Positions 17,632-26,546 are shown, numbered from the stretch's first letter. The stretch: DNA of 64,000 bases from Candidatus Eremiobacteraceae bacterium (GCA_035295225.1 DATGJI010000055.1:1-64000), one strand, 5' to 3'. The notes: a model not told the origin generated them from the letters alone. Translations and numbers: made by a program.

Positions 17632-18279
17632 ATGCGAGAGGACAGCTTCTTCCAGACCACCCGCGGGCGCATTGTCGCGGCGTTGAAGCGCACGCCGAAG
17701 ACGGCGAGCGAACTGTCGACCGAGCTCGGCCTGACGGCAAATGCCGTGCGCCAGCACTTGGCGCGGCTCGAGCGCGACGGTCTTGTGGCCGAAGCAAAAG
17801 CGCGGCGCGGCCGCACCAAGCCGAGCCAGCTCTTCTCGCTGACGCACGACGGGGATCGGCTCTTCCCGCAACGCTACGACGTCTTGCTCAACGCGGTCCT
17901 CGACGAAGTGCGCCGCGAGGGCGGCGTCGACGCCGTGGCCACGATTTTCCGCAACATCGGTGAGCGCAGCGCGCGAAGGCACGCGCATCGCTTCGAAGGC
18001 AAGGATGTGGGTCAGCGCGTGGACGAGATCGCGAAGATCCTCGGCGAACACGGCGTCCTAGCGGACGTCGAACGCCGGCCTGAAGGCTTCGTGCTGCGCG
18101 AGCACAACTGCCCATTTAAGGAGACCGCGGTCTCGCATCCGCAGGTCTGCAGCGTTGTGCACACGCTCATGGGCGAGTCGCTCTCGGACAAGCCGCAGCA
18201 GCGGACGTCGATTGCGCGCGGCGACGACACCTGCGAATTTCTCGTTCCGGCCGAGTCCGGAACCGCCGGAGGCAATTGA
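17632..18279 (+). CDS. sufR: SufR-type Fe-S-sensing transcriptional repressor
   Basis: 215 residues. Residues 1-60 form a winged helix of the DeoR/ArsR kind (TASELSTELGLTANAVRQHL). The C-terminal part has HNCPF (Cys160), PQVCS (Cys173) and DDTCEF (Cys201), a spacing like the cluster ligands of SufR. SufR with its cluster represses the suf operon and is released when clusters are short. The ATG at 17632 is chosen because the longer frame runs back through sufC. It overlaps its downstream scaffold gene as ATGA-like TGATG. Confidence 0.85.
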   Translation: MREDSFFQTTRGRIVAALKRTPKTASELSTELGLTANAVRQHLARLERDGLVAEAKARRGRTKPSQLFSLTHDGDRLFPQRYDVLLNAVLDEVRREGGVDAVATIFRNIGERSARRHAHRFEGKDVGQRVDEIAKILGEHGVLADVERRPEGFVLREHNCPFKETAVSHPQVCSVVHTLMGESLSDKPQQRTSIARGDDTCEFLVPAESGTAGGN

Positions 18280-18686
18280 TGGATTTCCCCAAGTTCCAGG
18301 AACTCGTGACGAACCGGCCTGGGTTCGCCCAGATGGAGAACCCGACCGCGACGGGCGAGTACTTCTCGGACTCCTGCGGCGATATGTACACGTTCTATCT
18401 GAAGATCGACGGAGAAAAGCGCATCACCGACGCCTCGTACTTCACCACGGGCTGCGGATTCGGCGTCGCGACGTGCGCGATTCTGACCACTTTGATCAAA
18501 GGCAAGACCGTGGACGAAGCGGCCGCGCTGCAACCCGCCGATATTGAAAGTTTTCTCGGCGGATACCCGGAGCGCAAGAAAGATTATCCCGAGCGCGTGC
18601 TTGAGGCGCTCCACGTGGCGATCGGCAACTATCGCAAGTCTGAGACGCCGACCACGGCGGCGGAGAGCTTCGCCAAGTTTAATTGA
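18279..18686 (+). CDS. IscU/NifU-N-like scaffold protein lacking the third cysteine
   Basis: A 135-residue IscU/NifU N-terminal domain: DSCGDMYTFYLKI (Cys33, Asp35), TGCGFGVATC (Cys59, Cys66), and LTTLIKGKTVDEA. The family's third ligand cysteine, normally in an LxCS segment near residue 105, is replaced by VLEALHVAIG. Cys66 might substitute, but that is speculation. The ATG shares bases with the sufR stop, so regulator and scaffold are co-translated. It could be a cluster carrier that reports supply to SufR. Confidence 0.82.
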   Translation: MDFPKFQELVTNRPGFAQMENPTATGEYFSDSCGDMYTFYLKIDGEKRITDASYFTTGCGFGVATCAILTTLIKGKTVDEAAALQPADIESFLGGYPERKKDYPERVLEALHVAIGNYRKSETPTTAAESFAKFN

Positions 18687-18694
18687 AGCTTAAT

Positions 18695-18713
18695 GCGATT
18701 AGTTGATAATCGC
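18695..18713 (+). terminator. Hairpin after the sufR operon
   Basis: Arms GCGATTA and TAATCGC around GTTGA, nine bases after the scaffold gene stop. There is no T-run. The right arm contains TTGATAATC, one base different from the operator half-site TTGATTATC, so it might instead be a secondary repressor site. Confidence 0.35.
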
Positions 18714-18760
18714 GACCCCTACTCTCACGTTTCTCATCAAATAGTAACAATTCGGCACGA

Positions 18761-18788
18761 GAATGGTACTCATGAACGAGAACCATTC
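18761..18788. promoter_or_regulatory. Inverted repeat upstream of a STAS gene
   Basis: Seven-base arms GAATGGT and ACCATTC separated by 14 bases, about 90 bases before the STAS gene start. Candidate operator; no regulator can be assigned. Confidence 0.25.
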
Positions 18789-18875
18789 GCATGGCTGCGG
18801 CGTACTACAAGTAGATCGCCGCACACGTACCGGCCGGTTGGGAATAGCCGCGGTACCGGCTCTAGGTCAAGGTAT

Positions 18876-19286
18876 ATGAAGAACGCCGCCACCATCGCTC
18901 GCAGTGCATCCGCGCGTTTCACGCGCGGGGCAGTTTCGCTCCTGGACGATCGCATCGAGACCGTCCAGGTCGGAACGCGCCTCGTCGCGTCAAACGCCAA
19001 GCGCTTCGGGCGATCCATGCTCCGCATGCTCCAGCGGTCCGCCGTGCTCTGCATCATCGACATGTCGGATGTCGAGGTCGTGGACAGCTCCGGATTCGGA
19101 TCGCTCATCTCCGCGATTCGCAAAGTCGAAGAGGCGGGCGGTGCTGCCGCTATCGTCTGCACGAACAGCGCGGTCAAACGGCTCTTCGAGGTCGCGGGCA
19201 TCACGCGCATCGTGCCGGTCGTCGGACGCCTCGCCGACGCTCGCACGATCCTCGAAGCTTTCGATCGCGACGAGCTCGCGAGCTAG
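18876..19286 (+). CDS. STAS-domain anti-sigma factor antagonist-like protein
   Basis: 136 residues with one STAS domain: TVQVGTRLVASNAKRFGRSM, LCIIDMSDVEVVDSSGFGSL, then AAIVCTNSAVKRLFEVAGI. The DSSGFG box has the serine that partner-switching kinases phosphorylate in SpoIIAA/RsbV. The ATG at 18876 is chosen as the first giving the family start; the upstream part of the frame is arginine-rich noise. No anti-sigma kinase gene is adjacent. A small gene follows 10 bases later and may be co-transcribed. Confidence 0.8.
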   Translation: MKNAATIARSASARFTRGAVSLLDDRIETVQVGTRLVASNAKRFGRSMLRMLQRSAVLCIIDMSDVEVVDSSGFGSLISAIRKVEEAGGAAAIVCTNSAVKRLFEVAGITRIVPVVGRLADARTILEAFDRDELAS

Positions 19287-19296
19287 CCGACGAATC

Positions 19297-19464
19297 ATGC
19301 AAGGCATACGGATTTTCACATCGCTGGACGAGGCGCGCCGCGAAGGCTTCGCCATCTTCGAGAAGACCGACGAAGGCTATCTCATGCGCCGCGATGAGGG
19401 CGGACGGTTCGCGTTAGCGCTCGTGCGCATCGATCGCGAGATCGCGGATCGGCCGGCCAGCTAG
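19297..19464 (+). CDS. Small 55-residue protein of unknown function
   Basis: Product begins MQGIRIFTSLDEARREGFAI and ends RIDREIADRPAS. The composition is balanced and amphipathic, with a strand (IRIFTS), a helix (DEARREGFAIFE) and two strands (YLMRRD, FALALVRID), a reasonable small folded domain. It follows the STAS gene by ten bases and ends four bases into the convergent GGDEF gene. I do not recognise the family. Confidence 0.5.
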   Translation: MQGIRIFTSLDEARREGFAIFEKTDEGYLMRRDEGGRFALALVRIDREIADRPAS

Positions 19465-21881
19465 CCGGCGCGGAGCATCTCCACGACGGCTTCCACCACG
19501 GCGGAATCGAATTGCGAGCCCGCATTTTTTTGCAATTCGATGATCGCGTCGGCCTGGTCGCGCGCGCGCCTGAAGGGTCGATCCGCTGTCATGGCGCCAA
19601 AGGCATCGAGCACGCCGAGCGCGCGCGCGATCCGATGGATATGTTCACCCGCGAGTCCGCGCGGATAGCCTTTGCCGTCGAAGTGCTCGTGGTGCGAAAG
19701 CACGATCTCGGCCAATTCGTCTTGACCGGCTGCAGCCCGTACGATGTCGTACCCGAGCGATGGATGCGACCGCATGAGACGGAGTTCGGTCTCATCCAAT
19801 GCTCCCGGTTTGCGTAACACCGAGGTCGGAATCGCGAGCTCGCCGACGTCGATCAACACCGAGGCCCGAAGCAGCAGCGCTCGATCGGCCGCCGGCATTT
19901 CGACGTATTTCGCGTAGTCGGCCGCAAGCCAATTGACCGCGATCTGATGCGAGTGCGAGTATGGGCCCGCATTTGCGATGGCGAGCACGTGCGCGTCGAA
20001 AGGCGCAAAGTCGCCGATCAGGCGGGCGGCCGGGGCTTCACCTGTGGCCAGCGCGATCGTTTCCGTGCGTTTGCCGGCATATAGCGCGAGATCGGCCGCT
20101 GCGACGAGCGCCTCGCGCCGCTCGCCGTCTTCCGGGTAAACTGAGAAGCCGGCGCTGACCGCGATCGGCACCGGTTCGCCGCCGTCAACGCGGAACGGTT
20201 CGCGCGCGATGTCAGCCACGAGCCGTTGGATGAACGAGCGCGCAGCACCGGGGCCGGCGTCTGGTAGGATGGCGCAGAACTCGTCGCCGCCGTATCTGCC
20301 GACGCTGTCGCTCGCCCGAGCGGCGCGCCGCATCGACGTTGCAAGACCGCGCAGCACGCGATCGCCGACCGGATGTCCGTACGTATCGTTGAAACTTTTG
20401 AAATTGTCGACGTCGAGCATGACAAGCGCCATTCGACCGCCGTTGCGCTGCGCTCGTTTCAATTCCGTGGCGATCCGCTCTTGAATGGCGCGGTGGTGGA
20501 GCAGTCCGGTGAGCGGATCGTGATCGGCGAGATCGCGCGCCTGTTCGTACAGCCGCGCGTTCTGCACTGCGCCGGCGGACTGTTCGGCGATCGCCGACAG
20601 CAGCCGAAGATGGCGTTCGTCGTAGGCGTGTTTCTCGTAGGATTGCACCGAGAGCACGCCGATCGTGCGCCCGCCGATCGCCATCGGCGCCGCCACGACC
20701 GATTGCACGGTCGCCGCTCCCTGCCCGATCGTCTGCTTCGTGAGCCGGTCCCGTTCGATCGCATCTCGGACCAGCACCGGCCGCCCGGTTTCGAAGACTA
20801 CGCCGACGATCGTGCCCTTGGTCGAAAAGCGCTGCGGATCGAAGACGCGGTCGCCTTCGACGAGATATTCCAGGCGCACGGCATCGATTTCGCCGATCTC
20901 GAGCGCCGCGAAGAACAGCGGTGCGTCGATGACGCGCCTGACTTGCGCATGGATCTGAGCGAAGACGCGGCGCAGATCGAGCTCCGCCGACACGGCGCTT
21001 GCGACTTCAACCAGCAAGTTGAGGTCCGCGGCGCGCTGCGTACTGGCGTGCAGATTGCGCGCATTTTCGACCGCGACCGCCGCCTGTTCGGAGACCGCGG
21101 TGAGGAGATCGAGGTGCGATTGTCCGTACGCTTCGATCCGGTGGCTCTGCACGCTGAACACACCGAGTACGCGATCGCCGAGTTTGATGGGGACGAAAAG
21201 CGCGGAGCCGGGGCCCGGACCTTCCAGAATTTCAACGGTGCGGTAGCGATCCCAATCCTCAGGGCGCCTGATGATCACCGCTTCGCCGCTGCGGACGACC
21301 ACGCTCGACAGCGAATCCGGCGGCACGAGCATCAATTCCGTCGTCGATTGATCGACCTCCGCCGCATAGCGCAGCTCCAGCCGTTTCCCATCATCGGCAA
21401 GCAGAGCGCCGACGAAGTTCGGTGCATCCATCACGCGGGCGATCAAGCCGTGGAACTTGCGGAACAGCGTGGCGATGTCGAATTCGCTGGAGAGCACGCG
21501 CGCTGTTTCGAGCAGGAGGTGGAGCGCACGCGAGCGCTCCTCGGATCTGCGAACCTCTTCATCGAGCACCGCTTGATGGCCGGCCAACGTCGCGCACGCT
21601 TCGAGCAGAGCAAGGTCGTGGTCTGTAAACGCGTGCTCCCCTTGCGCAAGACAGAACCCGACGCGCGCGCCGCCGGCACGCATGGGACATACCATCGCGT
21701 GCGCGAGATGCTTCGGCACGGCTGGGTTTGCTCGTGCGAGCGGCACGATGGGCGCCAAGATCGCAGAGGACTCCGCGGCGAGCGCTGCAGCCAGGGTCGC
21801 TGAATCAAGCGGCTCGGTTTCAGACCGTCCGATGTCGCTGTTGTAGACGTAGCGCACGGGGTGCGATGCGTCGCCTTGCAC
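19461..21881 (-). CDS. GAF-GAF-GGDEF-HD-GYP-like c-di-GMP signalling protein
   Basis: Domains in order: a partial N-terminal sensor region (1-100), two GAF domains (about 125-275 and 290-440), GGDEF (about 450-605) and an HD-GYP-like domain (640-806). The cyclase motif GGDEF (531-535) is intact, with an inhibitory-site RASD at 522-525. The HD motif is changed to LIDVGEL (676-682) where active enzymes have HDxGK, while HHEHFDGKGYP (730-740) remains. So cyclase activity is likely and phosphodiesterase activity doubtful. No signal peptide or membrane segment. The in-frame GTG at 21881 truncates a region matched by the paralogue at 26.5-29.1 kb; the true start is probably ATG 22089, reached by a one-base shift. 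Confidence 0.85.
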   Translation of the reverse strand: MQGDASHPVRYVYNSDIGRSETEPLDSATLAAALAAESSAILAPIVPLARANPAVPKHLAHAMVCPMRAGGARVGFCLAQGEHAFTDHDLALLEACATLAGHQAVLDEEVRRSEERSRALHLLLETARVLSSEFDIATLFRKFHGLIARVMDAPNFVGALLADDGKRLELRYAAEVDQSTTELMLVPPDSLSSVVVRSGEAVIIRRPEDWDRYRTVEILEGPGPGSALFVPIKLGDRVLGVFSVQSHRIEAYGQSHLDLLTAVSEQAAVAVENARNLHASTQRAADLNLLVEVASAVSAELDLRRVFAQIHAQVRRVIDAPLFFAALEIGEIDAVRLEYLVEGDRVFDPQRFSTKGTIVGVVFETGRPVLVRDAIERDRLTKQTIGQGAATVQSVVAAPMAIGGRTIGVLSVQSYEKHAYDERHLRLLSAIAEQSAGAVQNARLYEQARDLADHDPLTGLLHHRAIQERIATELKRAQRNGGRMALVMLDVDNFKSFNDTYGHPVGDRVLRGLATSMRRAARASDSVGRYGGDEFCAILPDAGPGAARSFIQRLVADIAREPFRVDGGEPVPIAVSAGFSVYPEDGERREALVAAADLALYAGKRTETIALATGEAPAARLIGDFAPFDAHVLAIANAGPYSHSHQIAVNWLAADYAKYVEMPAADRALLLRASVLIDVGELAIPTSVLRKPGALDETELRLMRSHPSLGYDIVRAAAGQDELAEIVLSHHEHFDGKGYPRGLAGEHIHRIARALGVLDAFGAMTADRPFRRARDQADAIIELQKNAGSQFDSAVVEAVVEMLRAG

Positions 21882-22229
21882 GGTCGCGACGGCGAGCCGT
21901 CGAACGCCGCAGCGCGCGAGAATACCGTGCGCCGCGGCGATGGCGCCCGCGCCACGGCCGTCGGCAAAGCATTGCGCGAGTCGTTCCGCGTCGCCGCGCG
22001 TCTCATCCGCCGCCGGTCGCGACAGCTCGAAGTGGTTATCGTCGCGAGCCAGACGCCCCGCCCTTCATCATATGCACGACACGTTTCATGTGAAGCTCCA
22101 TCACTAATGTAGTATCGGCACGCTGCGCCTCGTCGACGCCTCGTTGCGCCGCGTCACAACCCGTCCCGTTGCGTTTGCGACTGTCACAACCGCTTACGTC
22201 TAGAGGTCTCTATGGCATGAGGGACGGCT

Positions 22230-22625
22230 ATGCACGCCCGCGATAAGTATTACGCGTCACTGCTCCAGGCGAAGTCAACGGCGGTCGCCCTTTGCGGCGA
22301 GCCCGATATCGCCGTGCTTTCGATAGATAATCACCTCGATGCCCGCGCTGCTTCGCTGATCAGATCGCGGTTCAAGCGTCTTATTGCCGGCGGGCGAAGC
22401 GATGCCGTCGTGGACCTGACTAAAGTCGCAGCGCTCAACTCGACGAGCCTCGGATCCTTTGTCTGCGCGCTGCGCGCGATGCATCGCATCGGCGCATCGA
22501 TCGTGTTGGTCGCGGACGGCGGGCTCATCTCGCGCATGCTCGAATTGACCGCATTGACGCGCTTGTTCCGTGTGCACGCTTCGGTCGGAGCTGCGATCGC
22601 GTCATTCTCCTCCGCCGCGGCCTGA
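22230..22625 (+). CDS. STAS-domain protein
   Basis: 131 residues, one STAS domain: DIAVLSIDNHLDARAASLIR, DAVVDLTKVAALNSTSLGSF, and ASIVLVADGGLISRMLEL. The phosphorylation box reads NSTSLG in place of DSSGxG, still with serine and threonine. GAGGGA lies about seven bases before the ATG. It is divergent from the GGDEF gene and 49 bases before the glucoamylase gene, with which it may share a transcript. A role in partner switching is inferred. Confidence 0.75.
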   Translation: MHARDKYYASLLQAKSTAVALCGEPDIAVLSIDNHLDARAASLIRSRFKRLIAGGRSDAVVDLTKVAALNSTSLGSFVCALRAMHRIGASIVLVADGGLISRMLELTALTRLFRVHASVGAAIASFSSAAA

Positions 22626-22674
22626 TGACGACGCGGCGGGAGCGCGACGCCCCGCCAGAGTAAGTAGAGCGTCC

Positions 22675-24660
22675 ATGCCGCGCGATATTCCTATCGGCAA
22701 CGGCCGCATGCTCGTGACCTTCGACGGCCGCTATCAGCTCCGCGACATCTATTTCCCGTATGTCGGCGCAGAGAACCACAGCCCAGGCGATGTCTGCCGG
22801 ACGGGCCTCTGGGCTGATGGCGCGTTTGCCTGGTTTTCCGACGATGAATGGCGGCGCACGATCGAGTATGTGCCGGAGACGCTCGTCACGTCGGTCGAAC
22901 TGCAGCACGACGGTCTCGAAGTGGCCGTCTCATGCAGAGATACGGTCGACCGTGACCGCGACCTCATGATCCGGCGCATCGCCGTCAAGAATCTCGCCGA
23001 CCGCGCGCGCGAGATCCGCATCTTCTTCCATTACGATCTGCACATCGAAGGCAACGGCATCGGCGACACGTTTGCCTACCGGCCCGACGTGCAGGCGGTC
23101 GTCGCGTACAAGCGCCGGCGCTACTTCCTCATGAATGGGCAGGTCGGCCAAGGTCAGGCGAGCACGGTAGGGATCGCATCGTGGGCGACCGGCATCAAAG
23201 AGCTGCACGGCGCGGAGGGCACGTGGCGCGATGCCGAAGACGGCTTGCTCGGCCGCAATTCTATCGCGCAAGGGTCGGTAGACGGCACGATCGCGTTGCA
23301 CGCGCCAAACATCGGATCGCAGGAAGAGGCGCTCTTCTTCCACTGGCTTGCACTCGGCAAGACGTGGCAGGACGTGGCGGCGCTCGACGACCTCGTGCGG
23401 CTGCGCGGACCAGATTCGCTGCTTTCGCGCACGGAAAACTATTGGCACCTCTGGGTGAACAAGGAGCCCGCCGACTTCGCCGACTTGGACGAGAGCCTCG
23501 GCGGTCTCTACAAGCGCAGCCTACTGATCATCCAAACTCAATCCGACGAACGCGGCGCGATCGTGGCGGCCAACGATTCGGATATTCTCCGGCAAGCGCG
23601 CGACACGTATTCGTACGTCTGGCCGCGTGATGGCGCGCTCGTGGCCTGTGCGTTCATCCAGGCCGGCTACAACATCCCGGCCGCGCGCTTTTTCGAATTC
23701 TGTTCCCATGCCGTGACCGATGACGGCTATCTCCTCCATAAGTACAATCCCGGCGGATCGCTTGCGTCGTCGTGGCACCCCTGGCTCGATCCGCTCGGCA
23801 GACCGCAGTTGCCGATCCAAGAGGACGAGACGGCGCTCGTGGTCTACGCGCTCTGGGAGCACTACCGCAGATTCCGCGACGTCGACTTTCTGCGCGCGCT
23901 CTATCGCCGGCTCATCGTCAATCCGGCGAACTTCATGGTCGCGTATCGGGAGCCGCACACCGGATTGCCGAGTCCATCATGGGATCTGTGGGAAGAGCGC
24001 CATGGCATCACCGCCTTCACCACCGGAACCGTCTGGGCTGGGCTCGAGGCGGCCGCGCGCTTTGCGCGGTTGTTCGGCGATGACGCGCTGTGCGCGAAGT
24101 ATGAGACCGCCGCGCGGGAGATCAAAGAAGCTGCGCTGCGACATCTCTGGTCTCCGTCGTCCAATCGTTTTTCCCGGATGGTCAACGTCGGCGAAGACGG
24201 CTCTATCGTCCGCGACGACACGATCGAGAGCAGCGTCTTCGGGCTCTGGTACTTCGGGATGTTGCCGCCGGATGATCCGCTCGTCGCCGCGACCGTGCAG
24301 ACCGTCCGCGAGCGGCTCTGGGTGAAGACCGAGATCGGCGGCTGCGCGCGCTACGATCACGATTGGTATCAGCGCGTGACGGATGATTTCGACGTGGTGC
24401 CGGGCAACCCGTGGTTCGTATGCACGTTGTGGTTGGCGCAGTACGACATCGCGACGGCGCGCTGCCGCGCCGAACTAGCGAGCGCGCGCGATATATTGGC
24501 GTGGGCGCGGACGCGCGCGCTTCCGAGCGGCGTGTTAGCCGAGCAAGCCGATCCGTACAGCGGCGCGCCGCTTTCGGTATCGCCGCTCACGTGGAGCCAC
24601 GGTACCTATTGTCTTGCCGTGCGCGAGTACGTGGCGAAATGGAATGCGCTCGGAGCATAA
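22675..24660 (+). CDS. Glycoside hydrolase family 15 (glucoamylase/glucodextranase-like)
   Basis: About 661 residues. The N-terminal beta-sandwich (1-260) begins MPRDIPIGNGRMLVTFDGRY, and an (alpha/alpha)6 barrel follows with YSYVWPRDGALVACAF, LWEERHGITAFTTG (the likely general acid Glu), and LAEQADPYSGAPLSVSPLTW (the likely general base). Both catalytic regions are in place. The family releases glucose from alpha-glucans or trehalose-like sugars. There is no signal peptide, so it acts on internal substrates such as glycogen fragments. Start at ATG 22675; earlier codons overlap the STAS gene and are not protein-like. Confidence 0.9.
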   Translation: MPRDIPIGNGRMLVTFDGRYQLRDIYFPYVGAENHSPGDVCRTGLWADGAFAWFSDDEWRRTIEYVPETLVTSVELQHDGLEVAVSCRDTVDRDRDLMIRRIAVKNLADRAREIRIFFHYDLHIEGNGIGDTFAYRPDVQAVVAYKRRRYFLMNGQVGQGQASTVGIASWATGIKELHGAEGTWRDAEDGLLGRNSIAQGSVDGTIALHAPNIGSQEEALFFHWLALGKTWQDVAALDDLVRLRGPDSLLSRTENYWHLWVNKEPADFADLDESLGGLYKRSLLIIQTQSDERGAIVAANDSDILRQARDTYSYVWPRDGALVACAFIQAGYNIPAARFFEFCSHAVTDDGYLLHKYNPGGSLASSWHPWLDPLGRPQLPIQEDETALVVYALWEHYRRFRDVDFLRALYRRLIVNPANFMVAYREPHTGLPSPSWDLWEERHGITAFTTGTVWAGLEAAARFARLFGDDALCAKYETAAREIKEAALRHLWSPSSNRFSRMVNVGEDGSIVRDDTIESSVFGLWYFGMLPPDDPLVAATVQTVRERLWVKTEIGGCARYDHDWYQRVTDDFDVVPGNPWFVCTLWLAQYDIATARCRAELASARDILAWARTRALPSGVLAEQADPYSGAPLSVSPLTWSHGTYCLAVREYVAKWNALGA

Positions 24661-24720
24661 CTCCGCGCCCCCCCCGTAACGTGTGAGGTGCTGTCGCGTC
24701 GGGAATAGAGGTTCAGTCAA

Positions 24721-25140
24721 ATGAAGCCATCGGAACGTGTCGACCAGATGCTCGCGGAACTCACCGACTGGCGAGGCAAGACGCTCGCCGCTGTCCGCAA
24801 GTGCGTGCTTGACGCCGACCCGGAGATCGTCGAAGACTGGAAATACTTGGGAAGCCCGGTCTGGTCACGCGACGGAACGATCGCGGTCGGCAACGCCCAC
24901 AAAGGGAAAGTCAAAGTCACATTTGCCCACGGAGCGCAGATCAAAGATCCGGACAGGCTCTTCAATAACGGCTTAGGCGGCAAAGAGTGGCGAGCGATAG
25001 ATCTTTCGGAAGGGGATACGATCAACAGGCCCGCACTCACGAAGCTCGTGCGCGCCGCCATCGCCTACAATCTGGACACGAAGAAGAAAAGGCTGGCGGC
25101 CACAGCCGCGAAATCACCCGGACGAAAAAAACGAAGGTGA
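24721..25140 (+). CDS. DUF1801-domain protein
   Basis: 139 residues with the DUF1801 (YdhG-like) fold: DQMLAELTDWRGKTLAAVRK, EIVEDWKYLGSPVWSRDG, KVKVTFAHGAQIKDP, and DTINRPALTKLVRAAI. The C-terminal 25 residues are Lys/Arg-rich. Function unknown; family members often sit beside VOC-fold and GNAT genes in soil bacteria, as here. Ten bases before the next gene. Confidence 0.8.
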   Translation: MKPSERVDQMLAELTDWRGKTLAAVRKCVLDADPEIVEDWKYLGSPVWSRDGTIAVGNAHKGKVKVTFAHGAQIKDPDRLFNNGLGGKEWRAIDLSEGDTINRPALTKLVRAAIAYNLDTKKKRLAATAAKSPGRKKRR

Positions 25141-25150
25141 GGGAAAAAGG

Positions 25151-25540
25151 ATGAAGATCAAGGTGACCGGCATCTATGTGGACGATCAGGAGAAAGCGCT
25201 TCGCTTCTTCACTGACGTGATGGGCTTTACGAAGAAGAGCGATTTTAGCAACGGCCCGTATCGCTGGCTGACCGTGACTCCGCCGGGCGATCCCGACGGG
25301 ACCGAACTGCAACTCGCGCTGAACGACAATCCGGCAGCTAAAGCATACCAACAAGCGCTATTCCAACAGGGTCAGCCCGCGGTGATGCTCTTCACCGACG
25401 ACATCAAAGCTGACTACGAGCGGGTCAAAGCGCGCGGCGCCGAGTTCACCATGCCGCCGACCGAAGTGACCGGCTCGACTATCGCGCAGCTGAAGGACAC
25501 CTGCGGCAACCTTATTCAGCTGACGCAGCTTGCTCGCTAG
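25151..25540 (+). CDS. VOC-family protein
   Basis: 129 residues: IKVTGIYVDDQEKALRFFTD at the N-terminus, GTELQLALND, AVMLFTDDIKADYERVKARG, and NLIQLTQLAR at the end, the paired modules of the vicinal oxygen chelate fold. The first metal-ligand position, usually His, is not obvious here (VTGIYVDD), so catalytic activity is uncertain. AGGGAAAAAGG precedes the ATG. It overlaps the following acetyltransferase gene by 11 bases. Confidence 0.82.
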   Translation: MKIKVTGIYVDDQEKALRFFTDVMGFTKKSDFSNGPYRWLTVTPPGDPDGTELQLALNDNPAAKAYQQALFQQGQPAVMLFTDDIKADYERVKARGAEFTMPPTEVTGSTIAQLKDTCGNLIQLTQLAR

Positions 25541-26483
25541 TAATACGCCTCGCGTCATCGTCCGGCCGATGACCGCTGCTGATCTGCCCGCGGCAGATGG
25601 CATATTTCGCGGCGCGTTCGCCGCGTATCTTGGGGTCGACCCGCAGACCTTTATGCGCGGCCGCGCGATGGTTCAGGGCCGATTCGGCACGAATCCGGCC
25701 GGTGCGATCGTCGCGCACGACGGCGATAAGGTCGTCGGCTCTAACATGCTAGCGAATTGGGGCTCGTTCGGTTTTTTCGGTCCCTTAACGGTTGACCCGA
25801 CGCGTTGGAAACAAGGGATAGCGAAGCGCTTGATGGAGGAGACCGTCGCGCGCTTCGACGCGTGGGGCACGAGACACGCGGCGCTCTTCACGTTCGCGGA
25901 CAGCACGCAGCATCAAGCGCTCTATCAGAAGTTTGATTTCTGGCCGCGCTTCCTGACCGCGATCATGCATAAGGTTCCAAGCGAACCTCCTGCGCAGACC
26001 TTCAGTCGTTTTTCGCGATTGGATCGAAACCAACGAGTATCGGCGGTTGACGAAGCGCGGGATCTCTGCGACGACGTGCTTGCCGGTCTCGATCTCGGCC
26101 GAGAGATCGATGGAATCGCGGCGCAATCACTTGGCGACACGATCCTCATCCGGTCCGGCGATCGCCTCGAAGGTATCGCGCTGTGCCATTTCGGCGGCGC
26201 CTCCGAAGCTGACGAGAGGAGTTTTTACGTCAAGTTTGCGGCGGCGCGGCCCGGACAGAACGCCCAGTCGAATTTCATAGCGCTGATCGGCGCATGCGAA
26301 TCACTTGCCGTAGAGAACGGGTTGACCGACATCGAGATCGGCGTCAGCACGGAGACGGTCGAAGCGTACAGGACGCTCATCGGACTCGGTTTCAAGCCTG
26401 CGCATTTCGGCGTCTTCATGCTGCGCGGCGTCGGAAGCGCGATTTATCGCCCGGATCGATATGTCATCGCGGATCTGCGTTAA
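25530..26483 (+). CDS. GNAT-family N-acetyltransferase
   Basis: 317 residues. The first ~150 form a GNAT domain: RPMTAADLPAADGIFRGAFA, KVVGSNMLANWGSFGFFGPL, then VDPTRWKQGIAKRLMEETVA (the acetyl-CoA loop, here W-K-Q-G-I-A instead of Q/RxxGxG/A) and YQKFDFWPRF. A second half (190-317) has GNAT-like strands again, suggesting a tandem or divergent second domain. TTG start at 25530, overlapping the VOC gene end, shows coupling. Substrate unknown. It ends at a palindromic repeat. Confidence 0.78.
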   Translation: MLASNTPRVIVRPMTAADLPAADGIFRGAFAAYLGVDPQTFMRGRAMVQGRFGTNPAGAIVAHDGDKVVGSNMLANWGSFGFFGPLTVDPTRWKQGIAKRLMEETVARFDAWGTRHAALFTFADSTQHQALYQKFDFWPRFLTAIMHKVPSEPPAQTFSRFSRLDRNQRVSAVDEARDLCDDVLAGLDLGREIDGIAAQSLGDTILIRSGDRLEGIALCHFGGASEADERSFYVKFAAARPGQNAQSNFIALIGACESLAVENGLTDIEIGVSTETVEAYRTLIGLGFKPAHFGVFMLRGVGSAIYRPDRYVIADLR

Positions 26484-26491
26484 GATGTGAA

Positions 26492-26546
26492 TATGTAGGG
26501 CGGGCCTTTATGGCCCGCCGGCGGACCGTAAAGGTCCGCCCTACAT
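26492..26546. repeat. Dispersed palindrome family A, two abutting units
   Basis: One unit has arms GGCGGGCC and GGCCCGCC (26499-26519), the next GGCGGACC and GGTCCGCC (26520-26540), enclosed by ATGTAGGG and CCCTACAT. The whole element is itself an inverted repeat. The outer CCCTACAT provides the last Met codon and TAG stop of the minus-strand GGDEF gene. Confidence 0.87.
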
